From contig JAHDDE010000016.1 of assembly GCA_020629515.1 (NCBI GenBank), forward strand, positions 17,653 to 81,652: 64,000 bases of DNA, written 5' to 3'. The notes beneath the pieces are model-generated. The model searched no databases. It had not been told where the DNA came from and saw only the letters and a program-made list of their open reading frames with translations. How positions within the stretch are numbered: position 1 is the stretch's first letter; each line of letters begins with the position of its first letter. The translations under genes and the position numbers were made by a program. Positions 55,386 to 63,565 of the stretch are shown one piece after another. The DNA is from Saprospiraceae bacterium. GTDB taxonomy: Bacteria; Bacteroidota; Bacteroidia; Chitinophagales; Saprospiraceae.

Positions 55386-56568
55386 TAAATATAATCAGTG
55401 GCTCATAGGGTCTATTTCTACTAATGATAGATATGACTTAGAAAAAAGATCACTCGACGATCCCTTAATAGCCGATGCGTTAGAAGGTATTGAGAAATAC
55501 CAAAAATCCAATAAAAGTCAAGTATATCAGCGTCTCAACGATCGATTGCTCCCAAAAAAGAAAAGTAGAGAAATATTACTCTGGCCATACTCAGTTGCAG
55601 CAGCATTGCTTGCCTTAATTACTTCTCTATACATCCTTCAAATCGAATCAAATAGTTTTTCTTCAAAAACATACCAAGACATCACTTCAATAGAGAATCA
55701 CCCTCAAGAAGAGTCTATTCTTGCCTTTGATCCGGACATTAAGAAAAAAGAAAAATCTAAAAATATCGAAGTAAAAAATTCAGAGATAAAGGTCGATCAA
55801 TTAGAAGAATCGCAAAATATCTCAGAATTTAAACAGTCCTCTAATACTCACAAGCTAAGTAAAGAAACAGCTCGACAAGCTCCTTCCAAACTAACTGATC
55901 CAGCAATACCAAGTAAATCCTCTTCTATTTCAGACCAAGTTGATGATAACCAACATAATGCATCTGACAATAGTAGCTCAATAGCCTTAATATCATCAGA
56001 AGAAATAGATGAAAATATTTCAATAAAACCTCTAAACGAAAAAACAAGTGTCGCAGCATCTAAAGAGTTGATACTTTTAACTCGAAAAAACAATAGAATT
56101 GATAACAGCAATATAGCTTTATTAAAGGATGATCTTAACCCTACTTCGCGGACATTGACCCAAGCGTATGAAAGTGCTGATGTAAATAATATAGCTTCTA
56201 ATTCAACACCAATCGCAAGTGGTATTAAAATAGCAAAGACCTATCTCAGTGCCCCAGAACTAAATTACCTTAAAAACATCCCAAAATACCCAAGAGCTGC
56301 TCCTAAAAAAGGATGGCAAGAATTTAATAATATCATCTACGACAGAGCATTTGGACTGGATGAATTAGTAGAGCGTGGCATTCAACCAGAAAAAGACATC
56401 ACTATCAATTTTGAATTAGATCAAAATAATTTACCCAAAAAAGTGCAATACAACTCTTTCCCTAAAGAAACTCTTGATCAGATCTTTGAAGCAGCAGGGC
56501 CTTGGGAAAATCCTGAAAATCTTAAAGAAATAAGCTTGGATGTCCCAGTAACTTTAAGAAAAAGGTAG
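55369..56568 (+). CDS. Anti-sigma-like membrane protein with TonB-like C-terminus
   Basis: A 399-aa single-pass protein that overlaps the sigma gene and is probably its membrane partner. ATG at 55369 (or GTG at 55366) is the start. Residues 1-60 are cytoplasmic, one helix lies at about 70-87 (LWPYSVAAALLALITSLYI), and a long Ser/Lys-rich low-complexity periplasmic region follows. The last 75 residues (ERGIQPEKDITINFEL ... ISLDVPVTLRKR) resemble the C-terminal domain of TonB-type proteins. No zinc motif was seen in the N-terminus. The anti-sigma role is inferred from position. Confidence 0.75.
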   Translation: MKAWIDKYNQWLIGSISTNDRYDLEKRSLDDPLIADALEGIEKYQKSNKSQVYQRLNDRLLPKKKSREILLWPYSVAAALLALITSLYILQIESNSFSSKTYQDITSIENHPQEESILAFDPDIKKKEKSKNIEVKNSEIKVDQLEESQNISEFKQSSNTHKLSKETARQAPSKLTDPAIPSKSSSISDQVDDNQHNASDNSSSIALISSEEIDENISIKPLNEKTSVAASKELILLTRKNNRIDNSNIALLKDDLNPTSRTLTQAYESADVNNIASNSTPIASGIKIAKTYLSAPELNYLKNIPKYPRAAPKKGWQEFNNIIYDRAFGLDELVERGIQPEKDITINFELDQNNLPKKVQYNSFPKETLDQIFEAAGPWENPENLKEISLDVPVTLRKR

Positions 56569-56587
56569 AATAATCTTAAAAAAATTA

Positions 56588-56596
56588 GGGGGGGGG
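56588..56596. repeat. G9 homopolymer
   Basis: Nine consecutive G residues 19 bp after the anti-sigma-like stop in otherwise AT-rich DNA. Such tracts can vary in length by slippage; no gene is obviously framed by it. Confidence 0.7.
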
Positions 56597-56663
56597 ATAA
56601 AATATTTTCTTATATTTAAATAATACGTTGCAGCGTTTACAGCAATAAGATTAATAAAGTTTG

Positions 56664-56737
56664 AAAAAAGGAGAGTCCTCGATCAACCATCGAAATGGTG
56701 TAGGACCCTCACAATTTTCACATTTGCGTGTGAGGGT
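56664..56737 (-). ncRNA. Candidate structured small RNA with intrinsic terminator
   Basis: Read on the minus strand, a TATCTTTG box (56746-56739, matching the Bacteroidota -7 element) is followed by hairpin 1, ACCCTCACA (56737-56729) with TGTGAGGGT (56713-56705). Then comes a terminator-like hairpin, GAGGGTCCT (56710-56702) with AGGACTCTC (56679-56671) enclosing ACCAT-TTCG-ATGGT, then C and six T residues (56669-56664). The GAGGGT segment can pair in either hairpin, so the two are mutually exclusive. On the plus strand no T-run follows. No -33 TTG is obvious. It lies upstream of and antisense in direction to the peptide gene. Confidence 0.45.
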
Positions 56738-56797
56738 ACAAAGATATAGATATCTCTGAGATTCGCTTCATTTATCTAATGTTGTTCTTTTTAACTC

Positions 56798-56820
56798 GGT
56801 GATGACATGGAGTCATGACC
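56798..56820 (+). promoter_or_regulatory. Leader hairpin before the peptide gene
   Basis: GGTGATGAC and GTCATGACC pair with one G-G mismatch around the loop ATGGA, ending 30 nt before the peptide ATG. It could stabilise the 5' leader or act as a regulatory site. Confidence 0.35.
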
Positions 56821-56850
56821 CTATTAATTAATGTTTAATATTTAGTAAAA

Positions 56851-57030
56851 ATGAAAAAGATTTTAGCAGGTTGTTTTGCGCTTATGTTAGGAGTAAGTGC
56901 GTTTTCTTGGGCGGCAAGTCCAGAGTGGATTTATGATCGAGATACAGGAGAGATGATAGACAATGGTGATCCAGATGGGTTATTAATTTGTGAAAACAAT
57001 ATATGTGATAGATACATACCATTGTGCTAA
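56851..57030 (+). CDS. 59-aa secreted cysteine peptide
   Basis: A short gene. The product has a clear signal peptide (MKKILAGCFALMLGVSAFSW, then AASPEW) and an acidic mature part of about 37 residues ending DGLLICENNICDRYIPLC, with three Cys including a C-x4-C pair. It is followed by its own terminator at 57039, so it can be made in larger amounts than the GLPGLI gene behind it. A second, diverged copy lies at 57822. I do not recognise the family with confidence; short exported peptides of this shape are common beside receptor or modification genes in Bacteroidota. Possible roles are a secreted signal, toxin or metal-binding peptide. Confidence 0.75.
   Translation: MKKILAGCFALMLGVSAFSWAASPEWIYDRDTGEMIDNGDPDGLLICENNICDRYIPLC
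56867..56907 (+). repeat. 41-bp direct repeat, copy 1
   Basis: Identical to 57805-57845. It covers codons 6 to 19 of the signal peptide of the 59-aa peptide. Identity stops abruptly on both sides. Confidence 0.95.
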
Positions 57031-57038
57031 TCTACAAA

Positions 57039-57075
57039 GGGCTCGACCTAATCGTCGAGTCCTCAATTTTGTTTT
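57039..57075 (+). terminator. Terminator after the peptide gene
   Basis: GGGCTCGAC (57039-57047) pairs with GTCGAGTCC (57054-57062), with one G-T pair, followed by CAATTTTGTTTT. It separates the peptide gene from the first GLPGLI gene and allows differential expression. Confidence 0.75.
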
Positions 57076-57089
57076 AAAATAAAATTCAT

Positions 57090-57797
57090 ATGATTCAAAT
57101 AAAGCAAATATTGATATATCAGGTTTTACTTTTGGCATCTTTTTGTTTAAATGCTCAGAGTCAATTAATTAATGATCAATCTGTTCGTCTAATTTATAGT
57201 GAGCGCAAAATAGAAAAATTCGACATTCGAAATAATAGTAATTCAACTTTACCCTTTAGCCTAAAACAGGTTGAAAAAATCAATGATGTTATGAATAAAT
57301 CAATGGTCTTATTCTCATTACATGTTGACCCAAAAGAAAGCGTTTATCAATTTTTTAAAGATAGTATACCTCCTGAATATCCAGACGTAACACCAGGGAC
57401 ACATTCTCCTTTAGGAACTTTTTATAAAGATCATTCTCTGAATATATTAAAAATTACTGGAGGAAAAATTCCACCAAACACAGAGGTGATAAATTCATTG
57501 CAAGAGTTAAATGTTTGGGAAATATCAGGAATCGACACTCTAATAAATGATTTGAAATGTACAAAAGCATGGAATAAATATGATAATTCTACTGCTTGGT
57601 TCACTTCTGATATAATGATTAATAGTGGTCCACGCCAATATGGAATGTTGCCAGGCTTAATAGTACGTTTAGAAATTGAAAGCGAGCTTATAGAACTAAT
57701 TAAAATTGAAAAAGTGGCTTATGGATTAAAAAAGCAACATGCTAAAACAATGCAAAATTCAATGAATTTTCGAGATTATATCTCATTATTTGATTAA
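57090..57797 (+). CDS. GLPGLI family protein, copy 1
   Basis: A 235-aa exported protein with signal peptide (VLLLASFCLNAQS). The C-terminal half has the family core: ISGIDTLINDLKCTKAW, AWFTSDIMINSGPRQYG and MLPGLIVRLEIE, where the name motif reads MLPGLI instead of GLPGLI. Family function is unknown; members are Bacteroidota-specific and often sit beside TonB-receptor-type barrels. It lies between two copies of the cysteine peptide sequence. A paralog follows at 58066. Confidence 0.88.
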   Translation: MIQIKQILIYQVLLLASFCLNAQSQLINDQSVRLIYSERKIEKFDIRNNSNSTLPFSLKQVEKINDVMNKSMVLFSLHVDPKESVYQFFKDSIPPEYPDVTPGTHSPLGTFYKDHSLNILKITGGKIPPNTEVINSLQELNVWEISGIDTLINDLKCTKAWNKYDNSTAWFTSDIMINSGPRQYGMLPGLIVRLEIESELIELIKIEKVAYGLKKQHAKTMQNSMNFRDYISLFD

Positions 57798-57804
57798 TCA
57801 ATAA

Positions 57805-57845
57805 CAGGTTGTTTTGCGCTTATGTTAGGAGTAAGTGCGTTTTCT
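57805..57845 (+). repeat. 41-bp direct repeat, copy 2
   Basis: Second copy of the signal-peptide segment, starting 7 bp after the stop of the first GLPGLI gene. The first five codons, including MKKIL, and any upstream leader of copy 1 are absent here. Confidence 0.95.
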
Positions 57846-57986
57846 ATAAATTATGATGATTTTGTACTATGTTATGTTGATGAAACTTCTCGAAATACAA
57901 CAACTCCAGCAGAAGCTTGTGTTGATGATGGCCATGATGATCTAACAGTTTGTGATAAGGACGGTTGCAGATCTTATGAGCTGTAG
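57822..57986 (+). pseudogene. Second cysteine peptide, 5'-truncated
   Basis: From the first ATG the frame gives 54 aa: MLGVSAFSINYDDF, then a body with Cys at 17, 33, 44 and 49, ending LTVCDKDGCRSYEL. The C-x4-C pair followed by Arg aligns with ICENNICDR of the first peptide, while the rest has diverged. The signal peptide lacks its charged start, and no separate promoter is visible. The frame is continuous with the upstream GLPGLI gene across its TAA stop. It may be a decayed gene, or be made only by reinitiation or readthrough. Confidence 0.6.
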
Positions 57987-58006
57987 ACTTTCTAATTATT
58001 AAATGA

Positions 58007-58051
58007 AATATTCCGAGAAGAGATAAATGTAAATCTCATTCTCGGAATATT
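58007..58051. terminator. Strong hairpin after the second peptide
   Basis: AATATTCCGAGAA (58007-58019) pairs perfectly with TTCTCGGAATATT (58039-58051), with an inner GAGA/TCTC pairing. No T-run follows, so it may be a terminator of low U content, a processing site, or an mRNA stabiliser. It lies 15 bp before the second GLPGLI start. Confidence 0.55.
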
Positions 58052-58065
58052 AAAAAGTAACAACT

Positions 58066-58716
58066 GTGAGTATTAAACATATAATAATAGTAATATCTAT
58101 AATAAGCATTGTTCTAAGATTCAACAATATAAAATCACAATGCATCTCCATAGAATACGAGAAATCGTCTACAAGAAATTTTCATTCTCTTGTAGCAAGT
58201 CTTTCAAAAGATAAAGCTCTGAAATTGAGAAGAATACTCAGAGAAACTAAAAAAGTGTTCACCCTTGACATCGTTAATGATAAATCAGCTTATTCTTATT
58301 TAAAAACTATACATCCTGTAGGATTAGAACCGTACCATGAGACTATTACTTTTAAAACAATCTTTAAAAACTTTACAAAAGATAAAATTATCATTCAGAC
58401 CAATCAAAATAAAGGTGTAAATGAATCTATTAATAAATTAAATGAATGGACTATTATGAGTTCAGACTCAATAATAGATAATTATAAAGTTATCTCAGCT
58501 ATTAATCAAAATGATGGTGCCATTGCATGGTATGCTCCCGATATACCCATTTCAAATGGACCAATGCAATATGGGGGTCTACCAGGATTAATTTTTATGC
58601 TGAAAATAGGAACCATAAAAATTGAATTGGTACAAATCAATTTTACAAAAGACTGTGATGAGATAAAGTTTCCACAATTTGAAAAACTCATTAGTTATAA
58701 ATCCTATGCAAAGTAA
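58066..58716 (+). CDS. GLPGLI family protein, copy 2
   Basis: A 216-aa exported protein from GTG at 58066, with signal segment KHIIIVISIISIVLRF. The family core is complete: MSSDSIIDNYKVISA, AIAWYAPDIPISNGPMQYG and GLPGLIFMLKIG. It is paralogous to the protein at 57090, with low identity outside the core, and it lacks about 20 residues relative to it. It is 37 bp upstream of the outer-membrane barrel gene, so the two are probably co-transcribed. Confidence 0.88.
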   Translation: MSIKHIIIVISIISIVLRFNNIKSQCISIEYEKSSTRNFHSLVASLSKDKALKLRRILRETKKVFTLDIVNDKSAYSYLKTIHPVGLEPYHETITFKTIFKNFTKDKIIIQTNQNKGVNESINKLNEWTIMSSDSIIDNYKVISAINQNDGAIAWYAPDIPISNGPMQYGGLPGLIFMLKIGTIKIELVQINFTKDCDEIKFPQFEKLISYKSYAK

Positions 58717-58753
58717 AGCTTGATTAAAATCAGGTTAAATATTGTGAAAAGAG

Positions 58754-61438
58754 TTGAATATCGTGATCAGTCAACATAGAAAATTTCTTAAGCTTTTTTC
58801 AAACATATTTTCATCACAGACAAATAAATGTTTCAGAAAAAAGACTATAATAACTGCCCTCCATATTTGTTTTATTGGAATTGAGATTTCGATTTGCCAA
58901 TCTGAACAGATTACAGGGTCATTAATTGATTCTCTTGACCAAACTCCTATAGTAAACTGTATAGTAACCTTGCATAAGTCATCAGACTCAACACTTCTAT
59001 CATATACCTCAACAGATATAGATGGCAAATGGGTGTTAGATTACGAGAAAGATCAATCCTATTATGTTGAATTCAAATTGTTAGGATATGATAGTAAACG
59101 ATTAGAACTAGCTATGCAACATACTTTAGATGACTTGACGGTAATGCTCACCCCATCTGAATTAACTCTCAACGATATCTTGATCAAAGCCCAGCGCATA
59201 GGCATACAACAAAAAGGAGATACAATAGACTACGACCTCAAGAGTTATACTACCGGACAAGAGGAGACATTAGGGGATGTACTGGATGCATTGCCAGGGA
59301 TGGAGGTCTCGGATCAAGGGGATATCAAGTATAATGGTTCTCGAGTAGACGTACTACTCATGGAAGAAAAGGATATCCTCAACAATCAGCATAAACTGGC
59401 CACAGAAGGCATTAGAGCTGATGACGTGGCGGATGTACAGATTATAGAAAACTATAAAGGGCCCGACAACAAGAGTAAAAAACAGTCTGACAAGGTGGCC
59501 ATGAACGTAGAACTAACAGATGAGGCTAAGGCTCGTTGGAGAGGTACTGTAAGTGCTGGCGCAGGATATCAAGATAAAATAGTGGCTGACGCTAATATTT
59601 TTAACATCAATGATGTATGGTCTACTACTGCGTTCGGACGATATAATAATACTGGAGAATCATTGATGAGCGTCAATGATTATCTCAGCATGCAGGTATC
59701 AATGATATCTACACTCAATAATAATAGAGATAATCTAGAAAATCTCCTACCTGAACACTTCCTAATTCCGGTAGATCTCACTCGCAATAGCGATGCCCTC
59801 ATCGCTGCCAATATCCATAAAGAGAAAGCCGACAAACTCTCCACCAAACTGAGTATTCAGGCGATGGATCTCAATAGGAATAGAGAATACAGCTTCAACC
59901 GTATCTATCAAAGCACGTCAGATAGCTATAGAGGTGAGTCAATCAATGATGCAGATCATATATCTCTGAACTTACATTATCAAGACTTGTGGCGATTGTC
60001 CAAAGGAAAAGGCTTATTGCGATTGAATCTACCCTTGAGTGGGATGAGCAACGAAAACCAAGAAAATATAAATGGTTTATTTGGACTTAATAATATAATT
60101 GCTCTTAACTCTATTGATGATGATCGCTATAAACTCAATCCCTCTCTGAGATACATACATGACCTCAATGAACAATGGCAATTTACAATCGAGACTGCAT
60201 TTCATCTAAATAGGAAAGACAGAGCTATCTCCATCAATGATGCATCACCACTCTTTGATACTTCACTCACTGCTATTAAGCAAGATATTAATCAAAATAG
60301 CACAACAGCTCAATTATCAAGCTCATTAGAATATACTGAAGGCAATCATGCTGCGAACGTAAGACTCATTAGAAGTTCAGATAGTCATGACATTAATGCC
60401 TTGTCAGAAGTCGAAAGCTTTAAAGCTATGGACAGGTCAAATCATGACTCTTGGACGTCAGAGTTATTTTATAGATACGAAAGTGATAGATGGATCTTCG
60501 AGCCTTCCTTAAGCCTGTCAAGGCATAGAATAGATTACAATAATCAACTTATTTATCAATTCACGCATCAATATGATCAATTGGTAAGATTTAGTTTCAG
60601 CAAACTACATTTTATACTTTTGAGATATCGCAATTCTATTGATCTACCAGGTTTCAACAGATATCAACAATCGCTCATTATTCAAGATCGCCTCAACTTA
60701 GTTAATAGTAACATCTCACCCAATGACACCAGATCAACTCAAACCATTAATCTCAGCTATCTCAACTATCAATTAGGTACGGGTCGGAGATTACACATTT
60801 TATTTAATCATTCTTTTCAGCGTAATCATAGTTATAGACGAGTCATCAATCAAGAAAACTCTATTAGATATCAATGGGATATTGGAGAATGGAATAAGAG
60901 TTATAGTATACAGACACGATATTACCGACCCATATCGAATAAACGCTGGAATGCTCGGCTAAACCTTAGGTTCGCCAATGCATCACAACAATTAGAAGCA
61001 AATAACACATTCAATTCTAATATCTGGTCTGCTGATATCTCTCTTAACTCAAGACTCAAGGATGCCCCCTTGAACGGATCTGTTCAAATTAGCTATTCTA
61101 TCAATAGCACTAATCAAGGGATTGGGTCGATTAATTTTCATCGACTTAGACTTCCTATTACTCTCAAAACTACTGTAGGAAAACTATCGGCAGAATTCGG
61201 TACAACCTTTAATAATAGCAGCATTAATAGCACCAACAACTTGAGCTTTTGGGAGCTTGGTGGACATGCTACTTACCAACTCTCATCCAAATATTCACTG
61301 AATCTATTGATCAATGATGTACTCTATCTCAATGGGACGCCTAATATAACCACCGAAGCGACCAACATTTACTTTCAAGAGAACAGTTTCGTCAGATACC
61401 CCGGGTATATCACACTATCTATCAAGCGTAATCTGTAA
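58754..61438 (+). CDS. Outer-membrane beta-barrel receptor with carboxypeptidase-regulatory-like domain
   Basis: An 894-aa outer-membrane protein of the TonB-receptor-like (OMP beta-barrel) type. After a hydrophobic export segment (about 31-50) comes a regulatory-like domain (TGSLIDSLDQTPIVNCIVTL to about residue 135), a plug-like part (DTIDYDLKSYTTGQEETLGD, LPGMEVSDQGDIKYNG), and a long region of alternating strands ending in LSIKRNL. No ATG is available: TTG at 58754 or GTG at 58763 must start it. Codon composition is more AT-rich before about 59110 than after. It likely binds or imports the ligand of the peptide/GLPGLI locus; this is inference. Confidence 0.85.
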   Translation: MNIVISQHRKFLKLFSNIFSSQTNKCFRKKTIITALHICFIGIEISICQSEQITGSLIDSLDQTPIVNCIVTLHKSSDSTLLSYTSTDIDGKWVLDYEKDQSYYVEFKLLGYDSKRLELAMQHTLDDLTVMLTPSELTLNDILIKAQRIGIQQKGDTIDYDLKSYTTGQEETLGDVLDALPGMEVSDQGDIKYNGSRVDVLLMEEKDILNNQHKLATEGIRADDVADVQIIENYKGPDNKSKKQSDKVAMNVELTDEAKARWRGTVSAGAGYQDKIVADANIFNINDVWSTTAFGRYNNTGESLMSVNDYLSMQVSMISTLNNNRDNLENLLPEHFLIPVDLTRNSDALIAANIHKEKADKLSTKLSIQAMDLNRNREYSFNRIYQSTSDSYRGESINDADHISLNLHYQDLWRLSKGKGLLRLNLPLSGMSNENQENINGLFGLNNIIALNSIDDDRYKLNPSLRYIHDLNEQWQFTIETAFHLNRKDRAISINDASPLFDTSLTAIKQDINQNSTTAQLSSSLEYTEGNHAANVRLIRSSDSHDINALSEVESFKAMDRSNHDSWTSELFYRYESDRWIFEPSLSLSRHRIDYNNQLIYQFTHQYDQLVRFSFSKLHFILLRYRNSIDLPGFNRYQQSLIIQDRLNLVNSNISPNDTRSTQTINLSYLNYQLGTGRRLHILFNHSFQRNHSYRRVINQENSIRYQWDIGEWNKSYSIQTRYYRPISNKRWNARLNLRFANASQQLEANNTFNSNIWSADISLNSRLKDAPLNGSVQISYSINSTNQGIGSINFHRLRLPITLKTTVGKLSAEFGTTFNNSSINSTNNLSFWELGGHATYQLSSKYSLNLLINDVLYLNGTPNITTEATNIYFQENSFVRYPGYITLSIKRNL

Positions 61439-61440
61439 AC

Positions 61441-63564
61441 CTAACTAAACACCTGATACGCTATCAGACTACTCATATACGCCATGACTCCCATGAAGAC
61501 AAACTGAATGATGGGCCATTTCCAGCTCTTTGTCTCTCGCTTGGTTACTGCGAGTGTACTCATACACTGTAAGGCGAAAACATAGAAAAGCAATAGGGAT
61601 AATGAAGTGGCAAAGTCATAGCGTTTCGCTCCTGTAACAGGATTAATTTCTGCAGCCATACGTTCTCTCACGGACATCTCATCCTCCGCACTTCCTACGC
61701 TATATATGGTTGCCATCGTTCCCACAAAAACTTCTCTTGCGGCGAAGGAGGTAATCAAGGCGATACCCATTTTCCAATCGTATCCTAAAGGTCTAATTAC
61801 TGGCTCGATAAACTTACCTATATGTCCAGCATACGATGCTTCGAGCTTTTGAGAGGCTAAGTAGTCTTCTCCTATCTGTTCATTGAGATTTTGAGCAGCT
61901 ATATATTCAGCGGCATTCTCCTCTGCTAAGTTCATAGCTTTACTCGGTCCGTAGCTAGCTAAGAACCATAATACGATTGACATCAATAGTATCACCTTGC
62001 CCGCTTCTATAATGAAGGTGCTCACTTTTTCTTTGACAGTTAAGAATACATTTTGCCACAAGGGCTTTTTGTATTGTGGTAACTCAATCATCAGAAATGA
62101 CTTTTCGTCACTCTTGAGGACCATCTTAAAGACCCAGGCAGATAGTAAGGCCGCTACAATGCTCAAAACATATAAACCCATAAAAGCCAAACCCTGAGCA
62201 TTGAATATGCCCCATACTGTAGTAGAGGGTACTACAAAACCTATAAGCACAGTATATACTGGTATCCGTGCAGAACAACTGATCAATGGGGATACCATGA
62301 TAGTGGTGAGTCTTTCTTTCCAGTTAGCGATGGTCCTTGTAGACATAATAGCGGGTATGGCACATGCACCACTTGATATCAGGGCTACTATACTTCGACC
62401 ATTGAGCCCAAATTTTTGCATGACATTGTCAAACATAAATACCGCCCTTGACATATATCCAACCTCTTCTAAAGCAGTAATCAACAGGAATAGTATGGTG
62501 ATCTGTGGAATAAATACCATAACTCCTCCCAACCCAGCTATGATCCCATCTGCTAATAGATCGGTAAACCATCCTGCGGGTAAAGCAATCCTTATCTGGC
62601 TCGCTAAAAAAGTAAACAAATCCTCAATCCATGTCATAGGCGCCTCAGACCACGCATATATAGCTTGAAATATAAAAAACATCAATGCAAAAAAGATCAA
62701 TGGACCTATCACTCGATGTGTGATTATATTATCAATTTTCTCAGTCAATGAAGTCTTTTCTCCTTTAGGTCTGACCTCTGATTTCTGTATAATTGGTGTA
62801 AATGAATTGAACCGAGACAATGTCTCAGTGATCTGATTCTTGGTGGAGTTAAAGCCACTCTCACCTATCTTAGCTGACAGATTAATCCGATCTGCGACAC
62901 TAATATGCGATAACCAGTTATGGTGATGTCCGATAAGGAGGTTTTGGTAAGTATTGGTTTTGTGAGAAATACTTGACACCTCTTCGGCCACTTGACTTTC
63001 CGAACTGCTTAACTCATAAGACTTCTTCCATGTTTTAGACGATTTACTATTGATTAATTTGATCATCTGGTATTTGAGCCCGTCCAGATTCATCCCAGTC
63101 AGACTACTGACACAGATTACAGGTACTTCTAAGTATTCTTCGAGATGTGCGGTTTTATAAGACAACCCTTGCTTTTCGGATAAATCTAACATGGTCAAAC
63201 AAAGGACCATTGGAATCCCTAATTCTTTTAACTGAGCAGCTAGTAAGAAATGTTTTTCTAACTCTATACTCGCCGCGACATAGATAATCGCATCTGGATA
63301 ATTAGCATCCTCTGGATTAGTGACCGTTTCGACTACTATTTTTTCATCACTGGAGTTGGGATACAAACTGTATATACCCGGAAAATCAATTAACTCTACC
63401 GTATCACCAGTAGAAAGAGTTATGGTCCCTGTCTTTTTATCAACAGTGACTCCAGGATAATTGCTTATTTTTTGGTTCAGTCCAGTTAAGGCATTAAACA
63501 GGCTGGACTTACCACTATTGGGATTGCCAATTAAGGCGATTCTAAATGTATTATCTACACCCAT
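61441..63564 (-). CDS. feoB: Ferrous iron transporter FeoB
   Basis: GTPase-driven Fe(II) transporter of the inner membrane; 707 aa from ATG at 63564, chosen because the longer frame (TTG at 63579) overlaps feoA. G1 is GNPNSGKSS, G2 lies in NYPGVTVDKK, G3 is DFPGIYSL, and G4 reads TMLD where NxxD is usual. The C-terminal half has two Gate-type membrane modules (about residues 285-705). It begins one base after the feoA stop. It converges on the receptor gene with 2 bp between stops. Confidence 0.96.
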   Translation of the reverse strand: MGVDNTFRIALIGNPNSGKSSLFNALTGLNQKISNYPGVTVDKKTGTITLSTGDTVELIDFPGIYSLYPNSSDEKIVVETVTNPEDANYPDAIIYVAASIELEKHFLLAAQLKELGIPMVLCLTMLDLSEKQGLSYKTAHLEEYLEVPVICVSSLTGMNLDGLKYQMIKLINSKSSKTWKKSYELSSSESQVAEEVSSISHKTNTYQNLLIGHHHNWLSHISVADRINLSAKIGESGFNSTKNQITETLSRFNSFTPIIQKSEVRPKGEKTSLTEKIDNIITHRVIGPLIFFALMFFIFQAIYAWSEAPMTWIEDLFTFLASQIRIALPAGWFTDLLADGIIAGLGGVMVFIPQITILFLLITALEEVGYMSRAVFMFDNVMQKFGLNGRSIVALISSGACAIPAIMSTRTIANWKERLTTIMVSPLISCSARIPVYTVLIGFVVPSTTVWGIFNAQGLAFMGLYVLSIVAALLSAWVFKMVLKSDEKSFLMIELPQYKKPLWQNVFLTVKEKVSTFIIEAGKVILLMSIVLWFLASYGPSKAMNLAEENAAEYIAAQNLNEQIGEDYLASQKLEASYAGHIGKFIEPVIRPLGYDWKMGIALITSFAAREVFVGTMATIYSVGSAEDEMSVRERMAAEINPVTGAKRYDFATSLSLLLFYVFALQCMSTLAVTKRETKSWKWPIIQFVFMGVMAYMSSLIAYQVFS

Positions 63565-63565
63565 A

